Below are positions 12,419 to 12,775 of a stretch of DNA of 12,775 nt, piece by piece (the first letter of the stretch is position 1; each line of letters starts with the position of its first letter). The DNA is from an uncultured Clostridia bacterium (GTDB taxonomy: Bacteria; Bacillota; Clostridia; Christensenellales; Pumilibacteraceae): positions 1-12,775 of the forward strand of contig CAKQJJ010000024.1 of NCBI GenBank assembly GCA_934247335.1, read 5' to 3'. The translations under genes were made by a program, and so were the position numbers. The notes under the pieces were generated by a model. That model saw nothing but the letters and a program-made list of their open reading frames with translations. It made no database searches and was not told where the DNA came from.

Positions 12419-12775
12419 TCAGGCATTTTTGCCGCGGTATTCGTCGGGATCGACGATGACACCGATAGATTCGATTGCCTTGTCTATATTGCCACTGACG
12501 ATCGAACTCTCTTCAAACTCCTTTTTATCCTGCATTTTCTTTGCTTCGCGCATGGAGATTTTTGCCATTTCGCGAACGTAACGGTCGCTCATCAGCTTCA
12601 TCATCATGGAAAGCAATATTTTTCTCGTTGCTGCGTCGCATTTGAAAAAGTTTCCGAAAAGTTTGCCGCGGTTTGTCATAAGTTGCGTAAGCGTAAACGA
12701 ATCGGTTGAATACAACAGTGAGAACAATCCGTCGACGAATATTTTACGCTGTTCGGGCGTCAGAGTGTACATTAT
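12419..12775 (-). CDS. 3' part of an unfamiliar protein, possibly the C-terminus of a DUF2974 (Mbeg1-like) lipase-family protein
   Basis: 117 residues are readable from a Met at 12772, preceded in frame by an isoleucine codon at the window edge, so the true start is probably outside. The sequence is helical and charged: TLTPEQRKIFVDGLFSLLYS at 4-23, then LTQLMTNRGKLFGNFFK and DAATRKILLSMMMKLMSDRYVR-like residues, ending EYRGKNA. The opening pattern (EQRK.FVD.LF.....) resembles, from memory, the C-terminal tail of Clostridial DUF2974 proteins, which have an alpha/beta-hydrolase fold upstream. This cannot be confirmed without the missing N-terminal part. A small standalone protein starting at 12772 is the alternative, but no ribosome site can be seen because the sequence stops. 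It lies 19 bases before mtnN and probably shares its transcript. Confidence 0.5.
   Translation of the reverse strand: MMYTLTPEQRKIFVDGLFSLLYSTDSFTLTQLMTNRGKLFGNFFKCDAATRKILLSMMMKLMSDRYVREMAKISMREAKKMQDKKEFEESSIVSGNIDKAIESIGVIVDPDEYRGKNA

Noticed and set aside
1..12775. CRISPR array, tRNA or rRNA genes, insertion sequences, prophage or defence genes.
   Set aside because: No regularly spaced repeats, no cloverleaf or rRNA-like stretches, no transposase or integrase motifs, and no nuclease/helicase defence modules were found. The gene content is conserved chromosomal core.

Overview
The window comes from a spore-forming low-to-mid GC Firmicute, most likely an uncultured Clostridia lineage. The evidence is a complete spoIIA operon (spoIIAA-spoIIAB-sigF) followed by spoVAC, a germination protease gene, a DUF421/DUF4363 pair, a CdaA-type diadenylate cyclase and Firmicute-style Shine-Dalgarno sequences. 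The exact order or family cannot be fixed from the sequence alone. Nothing looks mobile: there are no transposases, integrases, tRNAs, rRNAs or CRISPR arrays.

Layout, left to right. 1-1718 (all minus strand): the 5' end of spoVAC, then sigF, spoIIAB and spoIIAA, a compact operon read right to left, with a candidate sigma-G promoter between sigF and spoVAC. 1767-4152 (minus): a terminator, a TVP38/TMEM64 (VTT) membrane protein, RNase HI and a PfkB-family sugar-phosphate kinase; rnhA overlaps the kinase gene by four bases. 4153-4300: a divergent promoter region holding an operator-like inverted repeat. 4301-4940 (plus): an unrecognised four-helix membrane protein with its own terminator. 4944-6446 (minus): glutamate racemase and a compact germination protease (gpr). 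6507-7122 (plus): rpsT with a consensus-like promoter, a GTG start, a long Lys/Ala/Glu-rich C-terminal extension and a terminator. 7156-8232 (minus): an aspartokinase that appears to carry a single ACT domain. 8341-9516 (minus): cdaA followed by a 72-residue membrane protein resembling only the N-terminal anchor of CdaR, then a terminator. 9584-10560 (minus): holA with its own promoter. 10561-11669 (minus): DUF421 and DUF4363 genes behind a sigma-G-like promoter. 11681-12775 (minus): a perfect hairpin terminator, a 5'-methylthioadenosine/S-adenosylhomocysteine nucleosidase and the 3' end of an unfamiliar gene cut by the window edge.

How they fit together. Three separate loci serve sporulation: the forespore sigma-F switch (SpoIIAA, SpoIIAB, sigma-F), late forespore products (SpoVAC, GPR, probably DUF421/DUF4363), and the sigma-G-like promoters that would connect the two. 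The rest is housekeeping: replication (HolA, RNase HI), translation (bS20), wall precursor supply (MurI), c-di-AMP synthesis (CdaA), and aspartate-family and methyl-cycle metabolism.

The most unusual signals are: (1) several genes that lack a Shine-Dalgarno site and instead have a -10 element 6 to 8 bases before the start codon, suggesting leaderless transcripts, with holA the clearest; (2) a minimal CdaR-like protein with no YbbR repeats; (3) a ribosomal protein bS20 almost doubled in length; (4) a short GPR and a short aspartokinase.
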